A stretch of DNA of 22,487 nucleotides from an uncultured Collinsella sp. (GTDB taxonomy: Bacteria; Actinomycetota; Coriobacteriia; Coriobacteriales; Coriobacteriaceae). The stretch is from assembly GCA_958427975.1 (NCBI GenBank), contig CAUAEH010000031.1:1-22487 (forward strand), written 5' to 3'. The position numbers were made by a program, and so were the translations under genes. The notes under the pieces were generated by a model, which was not told where the DNA came from, did no database searches, and worked only from the letters and a program-made list of their open reading frames with translations. This document shows, piece by piece, positions 15,644 to 22,487 of this stretch (positions within the stretch are counted from its first letter, which is position 1; every line of letters starts with the position of its first letter).

Positions 15644-16612
15644 CTAGTACTCGACAACACCCATATAGCGACGGAAATCGGGATCGTGATCAAACACCTT
15701 GCCGCGTGCAGCACGCAGCTCGCAGTTCATGGCGTAGAACAGCACCGGGTCCAGATAGGCACGGACGCTCGCCGGCACGGCTTCCATACCGTACTCCTTG
15801 GCATCGAGCACCATCAGCGTATCGGTATGCGTCTTAAGGAACGCCAGGGCGCGCTCGTCCATAGCACGGCACTCGCTGGAGCCCATCTGCAGGAAGTAAA
15901 AAACGCCATCCTGAGTAGCCTCGAAGGGGCCATGGAAGTACTCGGCAGAGTGGATGTAGCTGCAGTGCTGCCACTGCATCTCCATAAGAGAGCAGATAGC
16001 GAAACCGTAGGTCTGGCTAAAGTTGGGACCGCTGCCCAGAATATAGAAGAACTCGTGCTCCTGGCAAAGCTTGGCAAAACGATCGCCCAGCTCGGCATTT
16101 ACCTTCTCACGTGCCGGGGGAAGAATCTTATCCATCTCGGCGATACCGGCATACATATCGGCAAGATCGGTGTAGCCCTCCTGCTGATCGAGCAGCTCGG
16201 CCGCAAGCGACAGCGAAATGCCAGCGGGGACCTCGGCCTGCGGCACGCCCTCGCCCCACGGGTAGACCCACGTGGTCCATTTACCGGTGTCGATCTTAGA
16301 TCCAGCGTTGTCGGTCTGGGCGATCACCGTAGCGCCGGCAGCAAGGGCAATCTCGCAGCCCTCGACGACCTCAGGGGTGTTGCCACTGTGGCTGCAAGCG
16401 ATGACCAGGGACTTCTCGCCCAGACGACGCGGACGCATGATATCGAACTCGCGAGCCGTATAGATATACGAAGTGAAGGTGGTTGCCTCGCGCTGCAGAA
16501 GCTCATGGGCCGGGATCAAATCGATCATAGAGCCACCGCAAGCAATCCAGTAGACGCTGTCGAACTTGCCCTTCTCGGCAATTGCCTCTTTGATCAGATC
16601 GTGTGCGTTCAT
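15644..16612 (-). CDS. frlB: Fructoselysine-6-phosphate deglycase-like SIS-domain protein
   Basis: The 322-residue double-SIS protein is related to FrlB/FraB deglycases, which split the 6-phosphorylated Amadori product into glucose 6-phosphate and the amine. Visible motifs are IACGGSMID (23-31), the first SIS loop CSHSGNTPEVVEG (73-85), GSGPNFS (193-199), and HSAEYFHGPFE (221-231), carrying the Glu and His expected at the active site. The start at 16612 has AAGGA eight bases upstream; the frame opens to 16681 but would overlap the frlC-like stop. It lies between frlC and frlD on one transcript. The enzyme is cytoplasmic, and the exact amine is not determined. Confidence 0.85.
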   Translation of the reverse strand: MNAHDLIKEAIAEKGKFDSVYWIACGGSMIDLIPAHELLQREATTFTSYIYTAREFDIMRPRRLGEKSLVIACSHSGNTPEVVEGCEIALAAGATVIAQTDNAGSKIDTGKWTTWVYPWGEGVPQAEVPAGISLSLAAELLDQQEGYTDLADMYAGIAEMDKILPPAREKVNAELGDRFAKLCQEHEFFYILGSGPNFSQTYGFAICSLMEMQWQHCSYIHSAEYFHGPFEATQDGVFYFLQMGSSECRAMDERALAFLKTHTDTLMVLDAKEYGMEAVPASVRAYLDPVLFYAMNCELRAARGKVFDHDPDFRRYMGVVEY

Positions 16613-16673
16613 ATCCAGTTCCTTTCTTGTTTGGCCGCAATCAATGACGTTGGCTGCGTGGCCGATAGTTGTT

Positions 16674-17525
16674 TTAGTCAATCAGATATTTCTCGAATGC
16701 GGCCATGTTCTTGGCATCTGCCGCCGCCGGATCATCGTAGTAACGACCGTCCGTGATTTCCTGGCCCAGCATGCCGTCGAAACCATGGGCGTTGAGCGTG
16801 GCGACGAAGGCGTCCATATCGTGCTTGCCATCGCCCCACACCAGATGGCCATACGGGTCACCGTCGATAAAGTGCATCTCGTGAATTGCCCCATCACCAA
16901 AGGCGGCAAACCAGTCCTCGAGCGTCTCGCCTGCAACGCCCATCGCGGTTGCATCAACCATGGGCTGTAAGTACGGGCTCGCGACCTCGTCAATCATGCG
17001 CTTCGCATCGGAAACCGTCGTCACAAGGTTGCTCTCCTCGGGACGCAGGCTTTCCATCGTAAGCACCAGACCGTGCTCGCCGGCATACTCCGCCAGAATG
17101 GACAAGTGCTCGCGGCTGCGCTTCCAGGCTTCCTCGCGGTCCTCGTCCCAGTCGCCCCAGCCCGAGTTGATGGACATACGGTCGCACCCAAGTACCTCGG
17201 CAAGCTCAATGCCGTGCTTAAAGTACGCCAGGCTGCGCTGTTCATGCAGCGGTTTGCGTGCGCAATACTGCCAAGGATAGACAACATTCTCGGGGCACAG
17301 AGTACGATACCTAAGCCCACGGTCTGCAGCCTTTTTCGCCAAGACCTCAGCCTCAAAGTAGCCCGTATGGTCGAGCGTCACATGCGGCTCTGCACACCAC
17401 AGCTCAATGGACTCAAAGCCCAAGCGCTGCTGCACATCAAGGAAGTAATCGAGCGACCACATGATGTAGTGGATATTCATGCCCGCAATCTGTTCGCGGT
17501 GCAGCGTCGGTTTGGATTCAGACAT
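16674..17525 (-). CDS. frlC: Fructoselysine 3-epimerase-like sugar isomerase
   Basis: The 283-residue TIM-barrel protein of the AP-endonuclease-2/xylose-isomerase-like superfamily resembles FrlC, which interconverts fructoselysine and psicoselysine. Likely metal ligands are Glu158 (LTMESLRPEESN), Asp191 (PMVDATA), His218 (HEMHFIDGD) and Glu256 (GQEITDG). The PENVVYP segment (78-84) matches the PETNGYP loop of E. coli FrlC. The start is preceded by GGAGG in the 3' end of the amidohydrolase gene, with one base between that stop and this ATG, so translation is coupled. Epimerase specificity rests on the frlB and frlD neighbours. Confidence 0.78.
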   Translation of the reverse strand: MSESKPTLHREQIAGMNIHYIMWSLDYFLDVQQRLGFESIELWCAEPHVTLDHTGYFEAEVLAKKAADRGLRYRTLCPENVVYPWQYCARKPLHEQRSLAYFKHGIELAEVLGCDRMSINSGWGDWDEDREEAWKRSREHLSILAEYAGEHGLVLTMESLRPEESNLVTTVSDAKRMIDEVASPYLQPMVDATAMGVAGETLEDWFAAFGDGAIHEMHFIDGDPYGHLVWGDGKHDMDAFVATLNAHGFDGMLGQEITDGRYYDDPAAADAKNMAAFEKYLID

Positions 17526-17526
17526 C

Positions 17527-19110
17527 TTATGCCTCCTTATTTCGATCGAACACGATTTGTCCGTCCGACATCGTCATATCAACCGCAAGATCGCGTGCGT
17601 CGCGATAATCGAGGTCGAACACATCCCGATCGAGCACGCAGATATCGGCAAGCTTGCCAACCTCAAGCGTACCCAGCTCGTCTTCGCGCATCAGATCGTA
17701 CGCGCCCCCGGCGGTCCAAGCGCGCAAGAGCTCGACAAGCGTCAGCGTGTTGACCTCATTCACGGGCAGTCCGTCGGCGAAGAATCCGCCGCACGCGCTG
17801 TAGATTGACTCGCCCAGGCTCGGAATCAGCAGCGGCAGATCCGTGCCGCAGCACACTGTGCATCCGGAATCTTCCATGCCGCGGCGATTCCAGCTGTGCA
17901 AAAGTCGCGTCTCGCCAATTTGTCGACGCATCATCGACAGGCAATCCTCGCGCCGGTCCAGCGTCAGAATCTGCGGATAGACCTCGCAAATTCCACCTAA
18001 CTTGCCAAACTCGACAAGATCGGTCGGGTCAGAGTTCTCGAGATCGGTAATCGCATGGCGGCGAAGCATCCGTCCATGCTCGTCTCGAGGCAGCGAGGCA
18101 TATAGCGCCACGGTGCGACGAACGGCGCCATCGCCCTGGCAATGCAAGGAATATCGGAAGCCGTCAGCATCAATTGCACGCAGCTCGCTCTCAATCAGAT
18201 CCCACTCTGGCTCCTCGACGACCGTCTTGCCGGCAGCGCCCGCATCGGCCGTGTCTTCATAGGGGTCAATCATCTCGGCAAGCCCCGCCCATACACCGCG
18301 ATCGGTCATACGGTTGAAGCCAGAAAAACGAACGAACGGTCCCCGGAAGCGCTCTCGTGCCTCGCGGGCATATGCCAGATTTGCACCGGCACCCACCGGC
18401 TGCGACATCATAGAGACGCGAACCGTCAGCTCACCAGATTCCTCACGGCGAGCCATTTCGTCGGCAAAGCCGTAGTAGTCATCAAACGCCATCTCCTTGA
18501 TGGCGGTAACGCCGCGCTCGTTAAGCATGCTCATGTAGTCCGAATACCCGGCACGCACCTCGGGCAGCGCGAGGAAATCGCTCATCATGCGCCAGATCTT
18601 CTCGGCATAGCACGCCTGGGGTGTAAAGCCGTATCGCGCACTGGCAGCAGCATTGAGAACGCAGGTCTCCGCTCCCGGTGTAAAGCAGACGACGGGGATA
18701 TCGCCAAAACAATCGTCAAGCACAGCTGCCGTATTTGCGTTCTCGGCATCCGATGCCAACGTTTCGGGTAGGTTGTGGCCAAAAGCCGCCGCGCAATCCG
18801 GATGATCTTCTTTCCATGCACGCAAGAGCGACACAGCCTCTTTGGCATCAGCGATGCCGGACAGATCAGACCCCAACGTCCGCAGCGCCCAACCTGTATA
18901 GAAGGTATGCACATCGATCAAGCCAGGCATGACAGTGCGGTCGCCCAGGTCAACCACCTCGTCCGCCTGGGTCAAATACGAAGCTACCTCACACTTGGCG
19001 CCAACAGCCTCAATTCGATTGCCGCGGACCGCTACGAAACCTTCAAACGGCAGGTCCCCCGTACCGGTAAAGACGCTCTTAGACGTCAGGACCGTCAAAC
19101 GATCAGACAT
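17527..19110 (-). CDS. Amidohydrolase-family protein (Amidohydro_3/YtcJ-like) in the frl operon
   Basis: The 527-residue metal-dependent hydrolase has an N-terminal beta-sandwich, the barrel entry VMPGLIDVHTFYTG (60-73), SLHCQGDGAV with His323, RRHAITDLEN with His352, CGTDLPLL with Asp424, and the C-terminal LGTLEVGKLADICVLDRD. The usual HxH metal pair at barrel strand 1 is HxF here (His68, Phe70), so the metal site differs from the textbook form. There is no signal peptide. The start is the ATG at 19110 with AGGTGG upstream, nine bases after the carrier stop; frlC follows by one base. A role in deacylating or hydrolysing an imported glycated amino acid or peptide is inferred from position only. 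Confidence 0.75.
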   Translation of the reverse strand: MSDRLTVLTSKSVFTGTGDLPFEGFVAVRGNRIEAVGAKCEVASYLTQADEVVDLGDRTVMPGLIDVHTFYTGWALRTLGSDLSGIADAKEAVSLLRAWKEDHPDCAAAFGHNLPETLASDAENANTAAVLDDCFGDIPVVCFTPGAETCVLNAAASARYGFTPQACYAEKIWRMMSDFLALPEVRAGYSDYMSMLNERGVTAIKEMAFDDYYGFADEMARREESGELTVRVSMMSQPVGAGANLAYAREARERFRGPFVRFSGFNRMTDRGVWAGLAEMIDPYEDTADAGAAGKTVVEEPEWDLIESELRAIDADGFRYSLHCQGDGAVRRTVALYASLPRDEHGRMLRRHAITDLENSDPTDLVEFGKLGGICEVYPQILTLDRREDCLSMMRRQIGETRLLHSWNRRGMEDSGCTVCCGTDLPLLIPSLGESIYSACGGFFADGLPVNEVNTLTLVELLRAWTAGGAYDLMREDELGTLEVGKLADICVLDRDVFDLDYRDARDLAVDMTMSDGQIVFDRNKEA

Positions 19111-19119
19111 CACAACCAC

Positions 19120-20583
19120 CTACGCCGGAAGCATGCCGGAAATGGCAGTAATGACCAATCCAAACACGACCATGAAGATGAAGAACTTCCAAATGGTCTT
19201 CCACCATTGGCCAAACGAAATCCTAGCCACGGCAAGACCGGCGACCGTCATGCCCGCCACGGGGCTGATGGTGTTGATGGTCTGGTTGGCAAACTGGAGC
19301 GCGGTGACGGCCGCCTCGGGATTGAGGCCCATGAGCTCGGTCAGGGGGCCCATAACGGGCATGGTGAGCGCCGCCAGGCCAGAACTCGAGGGAACCAGCA
19401 AAGAGAGCAGGCCAAGGACGATATACATAAACGTGGTGTAGACGGCGGCGGGTGCACCGGCAAGCGCAGTAGCGAGCGCCTGGAGGATGGTGTCGATGAT
19501 CATGCCGCCCTCGGCGATGACCAGAATACCGCGAGCGATACCGATAACGATGGCAGCGTACGCAAAGTCGGCAAGACCCTTAACGAACTCCCCTGCGATC
19601 GTCTGCTGGTCAAGACCGCCCAGGATACCGGCAAGCAGGCCCATGCCAAGGAACACGGCGGAAATCTCATTCATGTACCAGCCCTGGGTAACAAGACCCC
19701 AGACGATAATGCCCATACCGCAAGCAAAATCGATAAGCACGAGCTTCTGACGGATAGTGAACTCTTCCTCGATGGAGGCATCGGTCACGGAAAACTCAAT
19801 ACGCTTGAGCTTATCGTCCTCGTACACAATGGACGACTCGGGATTTTTCTTGACGCGCATGGCGTAGCGCATGGCCCATGCGATACCGACGGCAGTGAAG
19901 ATGACCCAAGAAACGGCACGCAGCCACAGTTGCGGATTACCCTCGATGCCAATGATGCCTTGGGCGATCAAAACATTAAACGGGTCGATGGTCGAAGCAC
20001 AATATCCCAGGTTAGGACCAAGGAAGCAGATGATGAATGCCGTCATCGAGTCATAACCGATACCCATCATGATGGGAATGAAGATGGCATAGAACGGCAG
20101 GGCTTCCTCAGACATACCAAACGTAGTGCCGCAAATGGACAGTAATGTCATCGTGATGGGAATGATGAGGATGTCCTTGTTCTTGAGCTTTTTAATCACA
20201 CGGCTCATGCCGGCATTCAAAGCGTTGGTCTTGGTGATGATCGCGAACGATCCGCCAATCAATAAGACGAACGCAACGACGTCGGCAGCCTCTTGGATAC
20301 CCTTGGTGGGCGCTTGCAGGACCGCGAAGATATCCTGACCCAGATTGATGGTCTCGCCGGTCTCGGAATCGGTGTAGTTCTTATCGACCTGTTCATAGGT
20401 TCCAGCAACGGCGACTTCACGCTCGCCCGCCGCTGTCGAAATCGTCTTGCGCTGATACTGACCAGAGGGAACGATCCAAGTCAGGACCGCAAAGACAACG
20501 ATCAGCAAGAACATGATCGTATAGACATGCGGTAATTTGAACTTAAAACGTCTGTTTGTCTTCTTCGCCTTCGTATCTGACAT
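19120..20583 (-). CDS. YfcC-type carrier (C4-dicarboxylate anaerobic carrier superfamily)
   Basis: The 487-residue integral membrane protein has about twelve hydrophobic segments, beginning with YTIMFLLIVVFAVLTWIVPSG after a basic N-terminus. It includes the family-typical TFGMSEEALPFYAIFIPIM and LLVPSSSGLAALTMPVMGPL stretches. It belongs to the YfcC/DcuC-like ion-transporter group, whose members import organic acids, peptides or amino-acid derivatives. Being the first gene of an frl-type operon suggests it imports the Amadori product, in place of the FrlA permease of E. coli. GGAGG lies about seven bases upstream of the start. The frame is open further upstream to 20778, but that part holds the promoter and a terminator. 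Confidence 0.8.
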   Translation of the reverse strand: MSDTKAKKTNRRFKFKLPHVYTIMFLLIVVFAVLTWIVPSGQYQRKTISTAAGEREVAVAGTYEQVDKNYTDSETGETINLGQDIFAVLQAPTKGIQEAADVVAFVLLIGGSFAIITKTNALNAGMSRVIKKLKNKDILIIPITMTLLSICGTTFGMSEEALPFYAIFIPIMMGIGYDSMTAFIICFLGPNLGYCASTIDPFNVLIAQGIIGIEGNPQLWLRAVSWVIFTAVGIAWAMRYAMRVKKNPESSIVYEDDKLKRIEFSVTDASIEEEFTIRQKLVLIDFACGMGIIVWGLVTQGWYMNEISAVFLGMGLLAGILGGLDQQTIAGEFVKGLADFAYAAIVIGIARGILVIAEGGMIIDTILQALATALAGAPAAVYTTFMYIVLGLLSLLVPSSSGLAALTMPVMGPLTELMGLNPEAAVTALQFANQTINTISPVAGMTVAGLAVARISFGQWWKTIWKFFIFMVVFGLVITAISGMLPA

Positions 20584-20625
20584 AGATACCTCCAAAGAAC
20601 TCGAGACTGCATCGCATCTCGCTTC

Positions 20626-20648
20626 AACGTTTGCATAAGGCAAACGTT
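20626..20648. promoter_or_regulatory. Candidate frl operator palindrome
   Basis: AACGTTTGC and GCAAACGTT form a perfect 9-bp inverted repeat with a 5-bp spacer, 42 nt upstream of the carrier start. Its size and symmetry suit a dimeric GntR/UTRA repressor such as the one encoded just upstream. It lies about 15 bp downstream of the proposed -10 box, a road-block position. A leader hairpin is the alternative reading. Confidence 0.6.
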
Positions 20649-20662
20649 CTATGACGTCCCAT

Positions 20663-20691
20663 AGATTACCAGCAGCTTTTTCCTTCATCAA
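20663..20691 (-). promoter_or_regulatory. Candidate promoter of the frl carrier operon
   Basis: On the minus strand, TTGATG (20686-20691) and TAATCT (20663-20668) are 17 nt apart, and a TG one base before the -10 makes it an extended type. The hexamers are only moderate matches. Confidence 0.4.
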
Positions 20692-20753
20692 GATAATTTC
20701 AAACTGATTGCCGCAACGCGGTTGAACGGTTGTGTTCGCGCCGTGAACGGTAT

Positions 20754-20789
20754 GGAAACGCCCGGTGAGATGATCCACCGGGCGCTTCC
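20754..20789 (-). terminator. Hairpin terminator after the GntR regulator gene
   Basis: On the minus strand, GGAAGCGCCCGGTG and CACCGGGCGTTTCC pair along 14 positions (one G-U) around an eight-base loop, 13 nt after the regulator stop codon. There is only a short T-run inside the right arm, so termination may be partial and allow read-through into the frl operon. Confidence 0.65.
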
Positions 20790-20801
20790 ATTCGCAATGT
20801 C

Positions 20802-21545
20802 CTAGATGTCAAAAACGTAGCGAGACCCAACGATCCGCTGACGACCGATGATAAACGGCCGCCGCTGCTCATCGAAAAAGAAGGCTTCCATATAAAACAA
20901 GGGTTCGCCAACAGGAACTGCCAACAGCCGAGCGACCTCGGGCGACGCGCACGCGATCTCGAGCGTGCACGGGTCGGTAAACGCGGGCGTGCGGCCCGTT
21001 CGGTTGCGCACGAACTCAAAAATGGATTGGTTAGATAGAGGTGCCGTTGATAGATAGGCGTTGTCCTCGTAAACGTATATGTTGTTCTCGAGCATGACGG
21101 GGACTCCATCGGCAGTACGTACACGCTCAACGCAAATCAAATCAGTTCCAACGGGAACACCAAAGAACTGCGCTTCGGTAGAATCTGCCGGCAGTATCTT
21201 TCTCGAAATGACGCACGCCCCCGGCTCCATTCCGTTAACGCGGCATGCGTCCGAAAAACTCTGGACGTCATCCTTCTGGCGAATCTTGCGCTTAAGCTTG
21301 GGGGCATTGACAAACGTGCCTTTCCCCTGCCGCTTCGTTAGATAGCCCTGCTGGACGAGCTCCTCAATAGCGCGTCGCACGGTAACGCGGCCAACTTTAT
21401 AGTTCTCAGCCAATTCGAATTCGTTGGGTATCCGCGTGCCCGCCTTGTAGGCACCGGAATTGATTTCGTTTTTAATGATATCGATAACCTGTTGGTACAG
21501 CGGTATCGCTGCTTTACCGTCAGTTAGTCCTTCAGTCGGTGGCAT
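20802..21545 (-). CDS. GntR-family regulator with UTRA domain, FrlR-like
   Basis: The 247-residue transcription factor has an N-terminal winged helix (PLYQQVIDIIKNEINSGAY, then NEFELAENYKVGRVTVRRAI, then GYLTKRQGKGTFV, about residues 15-80). A UTRA ligand-binding domain (about 95-245) follows, with DLICVERVRTADGVPVMLE and the closing FIIGRQRIVGSRYVFDI. HutC/FrlR-type regulators sense sugar phosphates or amino-acid derivatives. Its place directly upstream of the frl-type operon on the same strand makes it the likely pathway repressor, and the palindrome at 20626-20648 the likely operator. GGGAGAGGG precedes the start. The name FrlR is avoided as a firm symbol because the ligand is unproven. 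Confidence 0.83.
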   Translation of the reverse strand: MPPTEGLTDGKAAIPLYQQVIDIIKNEINSGAYKAGTRIPNEFELAENYKVGRVTVRRAIEELVQQGYLTKRQGKGTFVNAPKLKRKIRQKDDVQSFSDACRVNGMEPGACVISRKILPADSTEAQFFGVPVGTDLICVERVRTADGVPVMLENNIYVYEDNAYLSTAPLSNQSIFEFVRNRTGRTPAFTDPCTLEIACASPEVARLLAVPVGEPLFYMEAFFFDEQRRPFIIGRQRIVGSRYVFDI

Positions 21546-21571
21546 ATACCCTCTCCCAGCCCAATTAAGTC

Positions 21572-21612
21572 AAAAGCGGGCTTAAGGGCATTCAACAAGC
21601 CCTTAAGCCCGC
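21572..21612 (-). terminator. Rho-independent terminator after the HAD gene
   Basis: On the minus strand, a perfect 14-bp stem GCGGGCTTAAGGGC/GCCCTTAAGCCCGC with a nine-base loop is followed by TTTT. It lies about 85 nt after the HAD stop and only 31 nt before the regulator ATG. A weak promoter candidate (TTGGTG, 17 nt, TATGCT) lies just upstream of it, so the regulator transcript might start within the stem. Confidence 0.85.
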
Positions 21613-21695
21613 ATTAGCATAAAGTATGCTTGCTGCCGCACCAAAATGTCGGGTATTTACTCATCTGACCCGAAAAACGCGCAACTACCGCGCTC

Positions 21696-22355
21696 CTAAG
21701 AAAGCGTGAGCAGCTCCGGCAGCTGGTCGATAATCTTGTCCGCGGCATCCTGGCTAAAGCCAAAGCGCTCCTCGCGCTTGGCAATAACTGTCAGGCCGGC
21801 TCGCTTGCCGGCAGTGATGCCAGGCACCGAATCCTCAACGCAGCAGCAGCGATTCGCGGGCAGCCCCAGCAGGTCCAGCGCATGCAGGTAGATGTCGGGC
21901 TCGGGCTTGCTCTCCTTAAACTGCTCGCCGCTCACCACATACTCAAAGGCATCCGACAGCCCGCACGCATTGAGCACTTCCTCGATGCTATCCATGGGAG
22001 ACGAGCTGGCAAGCGCCACGCGAACGCCACGGCGCGGCAGCTCTCGAATCGTATCCACGGCGCCTGGGTTAATCAAAGCCTGATAGTCGCGCGGACGCTT
22101 ATGCGCCCACTCGTCCCAACGGATCAACGCTTCCTCGCCAGTTAAATGCCCCTTCCCGGCGCGCTCAAACCAATCGACCAGCATACGCAGGAAGAACTGA
22201 TGCGAGGTACCAACCTGCCCGTTCAACTCCTCTTGAGTCAGATTAAGCCCAAGCTCCTTGGCAAACGCGGCAGTCTCGCCCAGGTAGTAATACTCGGTAT
22301 CGACAATGACGCCGTCCATGTCAAAGATAACGGCGTCGAACGGAAATGCGGACAC
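21696..22355 (-). CDS. HAD-superfamily phosphatase (beta-phosphoglucomutase-like)
   Basis: The 219-residue protein has the HAD motifs FDMDGVIVDTE (11-21; nucleophile Asp12 and Asp14), LASSSP (motif II), a KPEPDIYL Lys (motif III) and CVEDSVPGI (motif IV), plus a helical cap typical of the PGMB/phosphatase subfamily. It probably acts on a small phosphorylated metabolite in the cytoplasm; the substrate is not predictable. A GTG start at 22355 with GGGAGG five bases upstream is preferred. The upstream ATG at 22403 would place the terminator of the preceding gene inside the coding region. It is followed by a strong terminator before the regulator. Confidence 0.85.
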   Translation of the reverse strand: MSAFPFDAVIFDMDGVIVDTEYYYLGETAAFAKELGLNLTQEELNGQVGTSHQFFLRMLVDWFERAGKGHLTGEEALIRWDEWAHKRPRDYQALINPGAVDTIRELPRRGVRVALASSSPMDSIEEVLNACGLSDAFEYVVSGEQFKESKPEPDIYLHALDLLGLPANRCCCVEDSVPGITAGKRAGLTVIAKREERFGFSQDAADKIIDQLPELLTLS

Positions 22356-22370
22356 GGCACCCTCCCTAAC

Positions 22371-22396
22371 AAAAGGGCGCCCGCAAGCGGACGCCC
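22371..22396 (-). terminator. Rho-independent terminator between the Cof-type and HAD genes
   Basis: On the minus strand, GGGCGTCCGC and GCGGGCGCCC pair over ten positions (one G-U) around a two-base TT connection, followed by TTTTGTTAG. It ends only 16 nt before the GTG start of the next gene. Confidence 0.8.
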
Positions 22397-22418
22397 GAGC
22401 CATGCACTATCGGCGATT

Positions 22419-22487
22419 CTAACCCAGCAGCTTATCCAGCGCCACCGCAATGCCGTCTTCGTTATTATTGGCGGTCACCATCTGGGC
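22419..22487 (-). CDS. Cof-type HAD-IIB hydrolase, C-terminal end only
   Basis: The last 22 codons of a minus-strand gene run off the right edge, with stop at 22419. The visible sequence AQMVTANNNEDGIAVALDKL matches the conserved C-terminus of Cof/YwpJ-type sugar phosphatases (the NNEDG turn followed by an amphipathic helix). The rest of the gene lies outside the window, so the family call rests on this short segment. Confidence 0.6.
   Translation of the reverse strand, partial: AQMVTANNNEDGIAVALDKLLG

Noticed and set aside
16613..16673. Possible hairpin between frlC and frlB (GGCC-type arms)
   Set aside because: The arms are short and interrupted, with a large loop and no T-tract; it is not supportable as a terminator or riboswitch.
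20584..20778. 65-residue N-terminal extension of the YfcC-type carrier
   Set aside because: This part contains a terminator hairpin, promoter candidate and palindrome, and the ATG at 20583 has GGAGG at normal spacing.
22356..22403. ATG-initiated N-terminal extension of the HAD gene
   Set aside because: The extension would encode the terminator hairpin and T-run of the upstream gene, and the GTG at 22355 has a proper ribosome site.

Overview
The window looks like chromosomal DNA of a gut Coriobacteriia, most probably Collinsella. This rests on high-GC coding sequence, AGGAGG-type ribosome sites, short intergenic gaps, the mix of gut-anaerobe genes (L-lactate dehydrogenase, YfcC-type carrier, Amadori-product catabolism), and the general look of the proteins. 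No database search was possible, so the genus is an inference. No tRNA, rRNA, CRISPR array, transposase gene or phage gene was seen.

Layout. Positions 1-7030 hold mostly minus-strand housekeeping genes: a nucleoid-associated protein (NdpA/YejK family), a DUF2974 lipase-like protein flanked by two copies of a short palindromic repeat, L-lactate dehydrogenase, a class I aminotransferase and glutamine-dependent NAD+ synthetase. Positions 7230-9660 hold two plus-strand genes of unknown function: a two-segment membrane protein with a Ser/Thr-rich tail, and a two-domain protein with a long Pro/acidic linker. Positions 9875-12714 carry, on the minus strand, the ABC-F factor EttA and an sdpR-sdpI-like autorepressor/membrane-protein pair with a well-formed promoter and operator. 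Positions 12894-14488 carry tcdA and a tatD-family nuclease on the plus strand.

Positions 14766-21545 form the metabolic centrepiece, a minus-strand Amadori-product (fructoselysine-type) catabolic locus. A GntR/UTRA regulator is followed by a YfcC-type carrier, a divergent amidohydrolase, and FrlC (epimerase), FrlB (deglycase) and FrlD (kinase) homologues. The expected flow is import by the carrier, possible hydrolytic trimming by the amidohydrolase, epimerisation by FrlC, 6-phosphorylation by FrlD, and cleavage by FrlB to glucose 6-phosphate plus the free amine. A perfect 9+5+9 palindrome in the carrier leader is the best candidate operator. The window ends with a HAD phosphatase and the last codons of a Cof-type HAD hydrolase.

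The most unusual non-coding signal is a pair of about 115-nt structured elements, one on the minus strand at 1-114 and one on the plus strand at 9727-9841. They share the same edges, the same internal single-stranded motifs and the same internal spacing, but their stems differ in sequence while still pairing. That is the pattern expected of a conserved structured RNA. Other non-coding structure includes a 228-bp element with inverted terminal repeats between tatD and frlD, and several terminator hairpins placed only 20-35 nt upstream of the next start codon.
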